Positions 34,004 to 46,000 of a stretch of DNA of 64,000 nt are shown one piece after another. How positions within the stretch are numbered: the stretch's first letter is position 1; every line of letters starts with the position of its first letter. The notes under the pieces were generated by a model, which ran no database searches, was not told the DNA's origin, and saw only the letters and a list, made by a program, of their open reading frames with translations. The DNA lies in the NCBI RefSeq assembly GCF_021018805.1, contig NC_086249.1, positions 80,440,472 to 80,504,471 of the forward strand. The letters run 5' to 3'. The position numbers and the translations under genes were made by a program. Origin of the DNA: Prinia subflava (lineage: Eukaryota; Chordata; Aves; Passeriformes; Cisticolidae).

Positions 34004-37000
34004 GTAAGCGCGGCCTGGCGTTGCCCGCCCTCGCCGGGCCCGGTGAGCGCTGCGGCCGCTCCGTGCGGCCGGTGTGGGCCCCATCCCGCGCCCGCCCCGC
34101 GCGGGCTGAGGCTCCGCCGGCCCCCGCGCCGCGGGGAGGCCTCGCTGCCCACGGCCGGGGGCGGCTGCGCTCGCTGCCCCTGCGCTGCTGGGCTGGGGGG
34201 GCTGCTCTCCGCGGGCTGCCCGCGCCGAGCTCGGCGTTGGGGCTTGGTCTGCTTGGCCCGGCCTCGTCCGTGGCGGTGAGCGGAGAAAGGATCCCTCTCT
34301 GGAGGGATGTCTTTCTGGAGACACTCAAACCCCGCCTGGATGCGCCTGTATCACCTACCCTAGGTGACCGAGCCCTGGCAGGGTGTTGGACTAGATGATC
34401 TTCAGAGGTCTTTTCCATTCCTGACTATTCTGATATTCTGTGAGTTACGGTGTCTTGGAGTATTTCTGAACGCGTAATTACTCAGGATCTTTGCAAGTCG
34501 AGTGATGTAGGGGAAGCTGAGGAAGGGCCAAAGGGTTTCGTGTACTGGAGGTGCTTTCCCTGACTGGGAACAGTGGTTTACTAGAGCTGTGCACCTGTAC
34601 TTTACAACTCCTAAGCCCTAATGTAATTTCAAAGAGTCCACTGGTTCTGGGAGTACAGACTTCCTCAATTTTGTGAGCGTTTAGTTCTTGTGTTTCCCGA
34701 GTTTCGTTTCTCAGAAAAAGATTCCTGAGTTTCGTTTTCTCAGAAGAATCTAAACGAGGAACACGCGAAGCATTTTCAGTTTTATGTTTTGTGTCACTAG
34801 TTTTATTTTCTTTGTATCAGTATTAGAAGAGGAGAAACAGGAAGAAAATAATCTTTCTGTTGTATTTTAGTTGCTGGCCAGAAAGTTGAGGATCTCTGCA
34901 TAACTCGTTACCATTTTTCATTATATCTGGAAAAGGATCACAGTCTGATGCAATTCATGGGAGCTGTTTAATCCTGAAAGATCCTGTTCTCCTGCTCTTG
35001 AATTGATATTTTTTTAGAATATTCAGCACTGTGTTGTACAGTATGAATACATCCATGCTCACCATTATGCAGTAGGGCCTTTATGCAGGCCTTATGTACA
35101 TCATCATCATCATCATCATCATCTGTATCTTTCCCAACAGCAACGAAGTTGTTCTGTGGCTTAATTGATTTGAGTGCTGTTTAGAGCAGGCAATGTCAAG
35201 GGCATGACTCTCAGAATCATAGGTGCTCTTTAATTGTTTTGATATTCCTGCTGAACTCAACAACAAAATAAATCCTCTCCTCTCGTGCTTAAGACTAACT
35301 GGTGCATATTTACTTGTTTAATTTTTATTTAAATAAGTAATGCTTACAGCTAATTGTTTAAGGACAGTCACTGGTGGAGAATGTTACTGATTTTCCTGTT
35401 GTGTTGATTTAAGGAGGGGTTGCTTATAAGGCTGCAAAGCATTTATTTTGAGGTTTCTTTTCATCCATGTTTAAAAGAAGATGCCAAATGCAGCTCCATT
35501 CTGACATACTTCAGTTTCCCTTTTATAACAGGCTTCAAAAATACAGTCTGGAAACGAGGTATCCTAGGAGGCCTGCTTTAATTTTTAACTGCTTCTTAAG
35601 ATTTTGCATGAATAACAGTGGTGAGGGAGGGAGACTTATAATTCAAGTGTTTTCAGAATGCACACACTTGTTTGGAATCATAGATGTAACTAGCTCCAAT
35701 ATTTCTTTATTCAAAAGCAAAATTGTTTTTGAACTGATATAGAGAGCTAAAGCTTTAAATTTGTCTGGTTTACTTCTACCTTTTTGCTTCTAACTTTGTC
35801 CGTTTTTTAACTCACTCCTTTCACATTTCCTCTTGATCATGATTCTGCCACCTTGGCTTCTTTGTTACTTTCATGTTCTAGCTCCCAAAAATACCTTTGG
35901 AGATGTTTCACCTCCTCCTCATAGGGTGTGTATGTTAAAGTTATTTTAGTCAGAAATAAACTACTGAATAAGTGCATTTCTTACCCAAACTGAGAATGAC
36001 TTAAGGAAAAGTTGCTTTTTCCTCAGGTATACTTAAACATAAGTGTCCAGTGACAGTACACTACAGTAGGGCTAAATGGCAGATCTCTCTTGGTTTGTAG
36101 AATATCTTTTTTCCTTGCTACATTGCAAAGGAATAAACTAAATGTAGGTGACCCTATTCTTCCACTGCCTTTAATGAGTGGTGTATGAAATATCACATGT
36201 ATAAAGGCTTGTAAGGCTTGTTCTGATCTTGTAATCTCTATCTTCGTAGTAGACTTTTTATAGTAAAAACTTCTATTCTTTTCCTTCTTAACTTACATCC
36301 TTCAGAAACTAACCCTTATGTAAGATGAGTGCATTTAAGCTGATAATGAATTGTCAAATTCTGTCACTTCACTATTAGGCATTGCTGAAAAGAAAAGTCA
36401 CTTGTTAGGGAATTACTTTTGAAGTACCAAATGTCTAAAGTGTGTTTGTCGTGTTTTTTCTCCTTCAGAAATCGATGAAAGGATTCCTCTTTGCTAAGCT
36501 GTATTTTGAAATAAAAGAATATGAACTTGCTAAAAGGTAACATGCATTGATGGACGTTTGTTTTTTTGTTCTCTAAAGTGTAAAAGAAAAGCTATGTTTC
36601 TGTGAAATAGACTAGAGGAACCAAGATGAGTATCATGTTGACACTGAGTGCTATTTAGACCTTTGTAAAACAATAATTTAAAGAAGATAAGTTGTGTGGT
36701 ACTGAAAAGACTTACCAGGCTGAATTGGCTGGATTTCTGCTCATTTTGTTAAGTAGTTCTTACCATTTCAACAAACTCCTGCTTTTGTGCTTTTAATCAA
36801 CAGAAATACTGGCTGGTGAGTTAGTAGTGTTTGTACAGGTATAAACCATATTGCTCCTTGCTTAAAGGTCCTGACAGTGTCTGGAACAGAATGTGTCTAT
36901 ACTTCTGTGGTCTGGCCAAAGCATCTAGAACAAAATACGTGTATCCTGTATGGCAGATAAAGTTGCCAGTAGAGCTTGGGTGGGAGGGGGAGTTGTTAGT

Positions 37001-40000
37001 GAAAAATATTGGTCAAGTAACTGACTTTTTTTCTACTTCATAGATACATATCTACATACCTCAATGTACAAGAGAGGGATCCCAAAGCACACAGATTTCT
37101 TGGACAAATTTATGAAGCTGAGGATAACATAGAAAAAGCTTTTGGGTGTTACAAGGTGAGTACTACATTCACCCCTAATGTTCTGCTTTATTCACTTATA
37201 AATGGATTTCTGAAATCCTTCTGTGGCTGAACATTCTCAAACCCATAGAGGAAAACATCCTCCTGGGAAAACTGTGTCATACACGTTTGACAATGGAAAG
37301 CATGTGAAGCACTACAGAGAGGATTCTTCACTTGATGTTGCTTGCTTCTGTAGTATATTTTGAAGTTGCTTCTTTGTTTTTTTTCTTCTGGACTTGATCT
37401 TTGTACTACCACTGTTAAGTTCTCCCCAAGTCATGCATTGCCTCTTGGACTACTGTTGTAGAATCCTGTAATGCAAACTGTGATGACAACTGGAGTTGTC
37501 ATCAACTAGAAGACTGTAGGCTTACTGTGGGGTTTTGTTTGGTTGGTTGGTTTTGAAGAGGGCAGGTGCAGAAGGGAGGGACAAATCTTAATTTTGATTA
37601 GGCAAGCAGATAAATGTCTAATTTCCAGTTGAGTTGCCTTTGTTCTGGTCTCGGAGAGAAAGATTGCTCAGACATCTGGCCAATACAACTCTGTGTATGA
37701 AGTACTACCACAGTTCTTAAATTCTGTCTTATTTTTTTTTAAATTTTACACCTGGCTAGACTAGAGGTCCTTATAGTCCTGCTGTACAAGTGTATAGCAG
37801 TAGCTAGTGATAGATTCAGAGGAAACTGTTTACATTTTGTCTGTTATGCTTTCCTGAATTTCAGCAGTTCTCTTTGGGTGCTGTAAACTAGTGGTGGCGT
37901 GTAGAAAGGCTTTTCTTCCATATTCTGTATTTATAGATTTAACTAATCTGAATAGCTTGGTGTGTTTGTGGGGGTGCAACTCTTACCTGCTCTACATGGA
38001 TCATAAGTTAAAGTTGCTCTTTTTTTTTTGACTCCTGTGTCTACATGGGGAAAAACAGCGTTCTGTGGAGTTGAACCCAACACAGAAAGATCTTGTACTG
38101 AAGATTGCCGAGTTACTATGCAATAATGACATCACTGATGGAAGAGCAAAATACTGGGTTGACAGAGCTGCTAAGCTCTTTCCTGGGAGCCCTGCTATTT
38201 ACAGGTTGAAGGTAAGCTCAAAACTACCTCTGTTCAGTGGCTTGAATAAACTTTCAGCACCTGTCTGGAGTGCCTTTTGCATGTCACCTCAAGCAAAACT
38301 CTTTCTGACTAAATTATTTTAGCATCTTTAATATTAGAACTATTAGATGTTGCACTCTTTCTAGTTGACATTTTTGTCCAGTTTTAGAGGAAGCTGCAGC
38401 TGCATGCTTTCATACCCTTTCTAAGGTTTCGAGTTTAATCCTCTTCCAAAGTGCTGAGAGATTATCACAGTCAAGAAGGTAAAGACTAGATAGGTGTCAC
38501 TTATTCTTTCCATTGTGTCACTAGCAGGAAGGTATCCAGTCTGTGAACTCAGACTTTGCTTTACACTACTTTCTTGTTTTTAAATCTGTATTATGATCAT
38601 TCCTGCAGAGTGTGAGAAATGCTGTTATTCTCAAATACCATGTAAATACTTTGAGCTGTGCAATGTCACTTTTGCACAGATATATTAATTTTGTGTAGCT
38701 GGGCAGCAGCCACATGGAAGTCGAAAGGTGCCTGGGGTTTTTTAAGCAAGATAGTCTATAGCATGGTCTGCTGTCACTGAACCAAATGTTTTGAGAAACA
38801 TTTCTTACTCTTGGTAAGAGGGAAATTCTTCTGAGGTTTTTTATTCTGTGATAGTCATATACATTTTAAAATATTTGAGTATTTCATCAAACTTCATGTA
38901 ATACCTGAAAGCTACTAAGAGTACTCTATCTAGAGTGATGTAGTTTATGTAGTGGAGGAAAGAATGTTGTCTAGTAGCAACTGTAGTTGCTCAAAAGACT
39001 GATATGGGAAATGAAATATTAACATGTGGCTTTCATGTTTCAACAGGAGCAGTTGCTGGATTGTAAAGGTGAAGATGGGTGGAATCAGCTTTTTGACTTG
39101 ATTCAAGCAGAACTTTATGCAAGACCAGATGATGTCTACATAAACATCAGACTAGTTGCGCTCTATCGTTCAAATAACAGACTAAAGGATGCTGTGCTCC
39201 ATTGTCAGGAGGCAGAGAAGAGAATACCTTTGCAGTCAAGCTTGGAATGGTGTTCCTGTGTTGTAGAGACGTTTGAGGTGTTTAATCATATTTTGATCCT
39301 GTGGTAGTCTTCTGTATTTTTTTACCTGGTCTGTTCCTCTTAGTGTCCTTATTCTGACCACTGTTTCTCAAGGGATTTAACTCCTTCAAATGCAAGTCTA
39401 CTGAAACCAGTGGAATTACAAAATACTTCTTGTGGTTTTTTTTTAAATTGGAATTTTCTCCCTAAAATTAAGCTTTATAGAGCTATTGAATTTCTAACCT
39501 CAAAAGCTGAGTTAGACACAGCAGTTCCATTAGGGATAAAATTGCTCAAGCAAATAGTTCCCTGGAACTTTGCTGCTGAAGAATGTGTTAAGGTCTCACC
39601 CGTGAAACTGGATTATGCAATAAATGCTACTAGTGTGTTTTGGAGAAGTACTACCCTTGTCTTCATGGAAGGATGACTGTTCCTTATCCTGTGATGAACT
39701 TTCTTCTTTAGGAATATCTGGAATCTTTACAAGACTTGGAGTCTGATAAAAATAACTGGAGAACTATCAAGAAAGATCATCTGCTGGCCTATTCCAGCTT
39801 TGTCAAACTGACACTTTCTTCTAGAGATGTTCAGGAATGCCGAGAGGCACTTGAAAGGTACTGTTTAAACTTTTCTGTAGTAAGAAAAAACACTGTAAGG
39901 GTTGTTTGGGATCACATAACATCTGCCAAGCTTCTGTTTCACAGGTTTTCTTGGTTTTGGGAGAGGAGAATCTCTGTACTGACCACCAAGAGTGGTTCTT

Positions 40001-43000
40001 GCTGGGTGTGAATCCCAGGCTGTCTTTTGACAGATGTTTGAGTGGTCAGCACACAACCATAGAGAAGACTCATTTATGTCCTGTTTCTTTGTACCTTCTT
40101 TTCCTTCAGTTAGAAAAGTTGTTCTGTACTTCAGCAATTGACTAATCCAGATTTCCCAGACAATTGGAAAAAAACACTGGCCTAATAAATTCCAATCCAA
40201 ACAAAGCAACAAAAAAGTCAAACTGAAAAGCCAAAACTACCTCTTGTGTATCAACTTTATCCTAGTCATTCTATTTTTAAATGACACAGCACACTGGAGT
40301 AATGAGGAACTTTGTGTGTATGGTATAACTGAGAGGGAGGAAACCACCTGAAGCAATAGCCTCCTTCAGAGTAAACTGGTGGTGTTACAGCAAAGGCTTG
40401 AAGGCTTACCCTCTGTGGTGCACCTAGAGTAGTACAAAATCATGTTTGTAGTCAATAATTTGATTAGGATCTATGTTTCTTTCTTGCCAATATCTTTCTT
40501 TTGTTACTGGTTTTTACTAATCTTTGTTCCTCAATAGTATAATGGCTGTTATATTGCGTTTTGTAAAAGTATTCTTGAGTCTGTTAATCTTCCATGAGTG
40601 TTTGAAGCAGTACAGAATGGATGAGGAGTATTTATTATCAAAGTATGTTTTATTTTGTTTTTCTTTTCTAACATTGACCATGTTCAGTTTTCTGCTTCTG
40701 ATTTATTAGAGCATTTTGAGATGTTTACATCTGAAGCACTCCAGATCATGGCAATGCTAGCAGCCATTATAATCTTGTTCAGTAGTTGAAAAATGGTTTT
40801 AACTTTTCTGGAAATGCTCTCCTGACTGGGGATTTTATAGAAATCTAAAGGTGCTAAATTTCTCTAGTACCTTCTGTTTTGAGGAGCCTGTTCAACTGTA
40901 CTTTGGACCTTTCTGATAATGAAGAGAAAGGGCAGAGTCAGTAATATCTCTTGTATATCTTTAAATCTGCAGTAGTGAACAAGTTTATCCATGTGGTTCA
41001 GGACAAGAGTTTTAAAAGTAGCTGTGCAAAAATGTGATGAAAAAGACTGTAAGTATCTAGGTAATATTTAGTTCAATGAACTTGAGAGCTTTGGGAGTTT
41101 GAGGTAATTGTACTTTCTAGTAGCCTGAGTTTAAGCAAGTTACTTAAGAAACAGTACTTATCATTGACTCATAAAGTTACTTAATTCACAGTTAAATAGC
41201 ACAAACCAAAGTCATCTGCCGTAGCTTTTACCAGGACTCTGTTCAGAATGTATCTTCTCTGCATTTTAGTTTTGATCGTGAGCTTCAGTCAGTAAAACCA
41301 TATGTGAGTGTGGCTGATGAGTTGTCTCGTACCTATGTGGAAATGAAAGGACAGCTGTACATGCATGCTGGAGCTTTGCTGCTGAAAATGGCCCAAGACA
41401 ATGAGACACAGTGGAGAGCTATGTGTGAACTAGCAGCTTTGTGTTATCTCCTGAGTTTCCAGGTAAAGGATTTTTTGGTCTAAGCCTTTAGTTGATGCTG
41501 TTCTTGAAATTTTCTAGCTGTGCTTGTGCTGAAGTCCTGTGTTCCTGTGATGAACTAGTGTTTGTGTATCTAAAGGAGAGCTGTGTCCTCATTCACCAAA
41601 CCCTCCTCTTTCACAATTGTTTAAAGTTTCAATGGCACAAACAGGGTAAAAGTATACCTTCAGCTGTTCCCTTTGCCAGAGTAACCTGATTCTTAAGTAT
41701 TAGTGCATTTATTTCCTGCCGTATATTTCCTTTCTCATAATAACAAATACACGTGTTGAGTGCCTTGTTCTGCTCCTATAGGGAGGGAAGGAGAGGAATT
41801 GAATAGTTCTCATATTCTTGTTAGACAACAGAATTTTAAAAAATCAAGGTTCTTTGCCTTATGAATTCTTTGCCTTGACTGTCTTTTTTATACCATTGTT
41901 TGCATTGCAGGTATTACTTCCTCTTGTGTACACTTAATGTTATTTTTAATAGCTGTACTCACACAGCTGTGTGCTTTAGGTGGGTTTTCTGCTCTCTTTG
42001 CCCATCCCACACAGAACCACAACCCAGTATATGTACCTTCAGAATGAATAATGCCTGTTTTTCTATAGATTCCTAATGCTAAAGAGAAGCATGTTTCCTA
42101 GTTTCTAAGATTAATTTAAATGTCCTGCTCTTACTGTGAAAAACCTGTAACAATCTTCTCTCTATTTCACCAGGTTCCTAAACCAAAGTCAAAACTCATA
42201 AAGGGGGATCAAACTGGACAAGATATGCTAGAAATGTTGGCCTGTGATCGAAAAAGCCAGTCTGGTAATAAAAAAACAGCTGCATATTTTCATTTTAGTG
42301 CTGCAGATTTACTGTGAAGGCTATGTCAGTTTGATTCTGACACCTGAAGTTCTCACCTCCTCTTAAGCATGCTCTAAAGTGTGTTCTCTTTGTTTCAGTA
42401 GTGGTTGGGTTTTTCCCTCCTTTTTGACTTTCTAGTGTGCTAAAAGGTAGAATTTAGCTTTTATTGTTTGTTAAATCTACTGGGTATGGCTTCTGCCTGC
42501 TGATGCTATTTTGCAAGTGTTGTTAGCCCCAAGAGGGAAAGAAATTACTAGTTGGTTTCCCTGATCTGTTCATCCTTTCACTTGTTCATCATTTGTTCTT
42601 TTTGATGCTGAGTATAAACAGTGTTTCAGTCTCCAAAATTCTTAGAGAGCCTAGCTGAAAACAGGTGCTGCCAGACATCAGATTTGTTTACTTCAGAATG
42701 GATTTTGTTAATGCAGACTTCTGCTTGTATTACAGCTATTTATTTTAAGGTCCCTTGCACTTAGAATAGTCATGGTAGGAGGGCTTTGTTTTCCTAAAGA
42801 ACTGGATTTACAAATTCTTTGGGACTGTTGTCACTCAAAGCTTGGAAAGCCTATGTGCTGAAACACTGACCTAATTACAGGGAGAACATACCTGAACAGT
42901 CTGTAGCTTTCATAAGGGGAAATACTGATCCCATCCAGCCTTCAGTAGCAAAGAGCAGTCCAGCATAACAAATACTGCTTTCCTTGTGTTCACTGCTTTA

Positions 43001-46000
43001 CTTATGTGAAGTGCTGTGTTTGTTTTCTAGGTCATATGCTGCTGAACTTAAGTCATGGCAAGCAAGACTTCTTTAAAGAGATTGTGGAATCATTTGCAAA
43101 CAAGAACGGCTCATTTGCATTGTTTGATAGCCTGTTTGAGAGTGGAGCTTCTAGGGAGAGGTCTTTTATTGGCACAGATGATATTGGAAATGTCAGTACA
43201 CAAACACCAGTGCAAGTGGAACTTCACAAATACGATACTGGTAAGAGGTGCTACTTTCTGAAACTCAACACAGCTTTGTGTATCAGAACTGTTCTGCAAA
43301 CACTTGTGGAAGAGGTACTGGTACATAAATACTTGTGCTGCAGAAAAAGACAAATACCTGGAATAGCTGTCTAAAGTTGCCTTAATGTCATAGGAAAGAC
43401 TTGTACTTTATTGCAATGTAAAGAAGGGCTCCTTCAGTAATTCCTTAAGGATTTTTGGAGAAATAAATAGGTTTGCTAAAATTAGTTCTGTATTGGACTG
43501 AATAGAGTGAGAGTGGACATGATGAGAGTCATCCCCTCAGAAGCTTAAGCAGTTGATGGCTTTGAGCACTTGGCCAAACATACCAAGTTCATTTATACCG
43601 GAGTTTGTAACCCTTCGTGAGTGAAACCTGGAATCTTGGTGCTCGTTGGTCTGTGAAGTATCTTTGGCCACTCTGACAGAGTGAAATGTGAAACCCAACT
43701 TTGATCAGATAGTAGTATTGAGGGCTTGCAGGAAGCTGACATTTGCATCCAACCTTGTTTTCTGTGTAGGTGCCATTCGATTGCACAATGGCAGTCTCCA
43801 GCACCTCGTGTGGCTTGGCTTGCAGTGGAACTCCTTGTCAGTCTTACCCCCCATGCGCAAATGGTTAAAACAGCTTTTTCACTTGCCCCAAGAAACATCA
43901 AGACTTGAGACAGATGCTCCTGAATCTATTTGCCTGTTAGACCTTGAAGTAAGTGAACTTTCAAGTTCTTTAAGGTGTACCGTACAAATTAAGTTTTTTT
44001 GTACTTAACTTCAATTTATTTTTTAAAAACAGGTGTTCCTGCTTGGGGTGGTATTCACTAGCAACTTACAGCTGCAAGAGAAGTTTAATTCTCACTACAG
44101 TGCACATCAGCCTCAATTCTTACCATTGCCAATATGCAAACAACTCTATACTGAAAAGCAAAGATCCTGGTGGGATGCTGTTCGTACTGTTCTTCAGAGA
44201 AAATCCATGTAAGGCATTTTCAGTTTGGAGATGTTTGATCAAGCCTTTAGGCAGTGTCTGCTACACCAGCTTGGATTGTCCCTATAGATTCTTTTAAAAT
44301 TAATTTTTGGACATACTTTTCACATTGAAGCTGTGTTGTAGTAGGGATTTGATATGCTTGGAAGATTTCTGTAAATGGAATTCTCATTTCTAGCAATGCA
44401 TTTCTAACTTAGAGGCAAGTTAGAGGCAGGTTGTATTAATCAACTGAATCATATGTGAACAGATGAAAACCAGAAAATACTAATCAAGGAATGTTTCTTC
44501 TGATATTCAGACCAGGAACTGCAGCAAAGCTGAGGCTTGTTGTACAGCATGGGATAAGTACTTTGCGAGCGCTGGAGAAGCATGGCCTTCAACCTGCCTT
44601 AATCATACACTGGGCAAAGAGCTTGCAGAAAACAGTAAGCTGAGATTCTTTTTAAATACATGGAAGCCAAACTGTTTTTCTTTATTTTCTAAATTATGAA
44701 CAGACTCAGGGAATGGGGGATTGGTTGAATATATATTATTAATAGCAGCTGATTATTTTATCAGGCAAATGTGTCGTTCTAGTCACCCTATGAAGTACTC
44801 TTGTCTTAAACTGTTATTTTCTACATGTAAGTTACTTTACATAGCTACTCTGTTTAGTGTCAGAGTGGGACTTTGGAACTCCTAAAGAAAATAGGAGAAG
44901 AATATGTCAGAATAGCATTTTGACTTGAATTTGTTGAAATAACATACTCATCTATTCCCTTTCATTCACCAGGGAATTAACCTTAACTCCTTCTATGACC
45001 AGAAGGAATATATTGGACGAAGTGTCTACTACTGGAAGAAAGTTCTGCCTATGCTGGAAACTATCAAAAAGAAGAGGAGTATTTCTGAGCCTACTGATCC
45101 TCTCTTTAAACACTTCCATAGTGTAGACATTCAGGTACAGATCCACTGAGCCAAGGCTGAAGAGAAGGGTCTGTGTCAGAAACATACATAATTATGGAAT
45201 TTTTGTTTACATTGTACTGTTCTGTGTCATAACTGCTGTGAATCTCTTAAAGGTGAGATTTGGTAATAGTGTTTTATAAAGGGGGAAAATACTCTCCTTA
45301 TTACTTTGGTCTTACCTTTAGAATAGTGTGTATGATTTGAAGGCACTGAACACCGTCAGTACCAACTTTCTTAAAAAGGAATTCTCCTTGTATTATAGGA
45401 AAAAAGGTTATGTCGTTTCATTGTTAAGTAGAAGTTTTCCTTCACTTTATTTGAAGGTCTTTCAAGTTGCAGCATATGAAGAAGAGGCACAGATAGCATT
45501 TGCTATGTTGGATGCAGTAGATGGCAAAACTGATGATGCTTTATCAGCATTTGAAGCTATTGAGAATGTGGTATCCTACTGGAATCTTGCCGTGGTAAGT
45601 TTGTAAGTTGCATTACCCAGAAATGCTTCTCTTTATTCAGTTTCCTTCTGACTGATACTACTCAGTTTGCATCCTGTTCTTCAGATTTTCCAAAGAAAAG
45701 CAGAAGAGATTGAAAATGATATCATGTTGCCAGAAGAACATGAGGAGCATAAAACTTACCTTCTTAAAGCCAAGTATTATCTAATGAAAATTATTGCAGA
45801 AAGCTCTTCAGATGTGTCAGTTGCTGAGAAAGTAAGTAATTTTTGCTTTAAGAACTTGTACCAAGGTACACAGTAGCTTAGGTTACTGTTCAGAAAGTGA
45901 AATCCATTGCATTCAAGTTAGGTTTTTTTACACCAGGCTTTGTATTAAGGCAAGTTAAATCCTGAGTAACTTCTGTAACCTACCAGATCATGTGGTATCC

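Larger units (their letters stand above)
33640..34290 (+). promoter_or_regulatory. RANBP2: RANBP2 CpG-island promoter
   Basis: The base composition switches abruptly from AT-rich (33500-33640) to dense CpG. The island covers the presumed transcription start, the first coding exon and the start of intron 1. There is no TATA box in the expected position. Candidate sites include an NRF1-like palindrome at 33668-33679, a GC box at 33692-33701 and a TTGCGTAAC bZIP-type site at 33772-33780. This fits a constitutive housekeeping promoter, as expected for a nucleoporin. Confidence 0.88.
34004..36468 (+). other. RANBP2: RANBP2 intron 1
   Basis: It starts inside the CpG island and holds a + strand CR1 fragment (34300-34443), a local duplication (34699-34750) and a TCA repeat (35099-35122). 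No exon is seen. Confidence 0.85.

Noticed and set aside
33561..34418. 285-codon minus-strand open frame over the RANBP2 CpG island (and a 248-codon one in another frame)
   Set aside because: Its composition is Arg/Ala/Pro/Gly-rich, as expected for any frame through a CpG island; it overlaps the RANBP2 first exon antisense and resembles no family.
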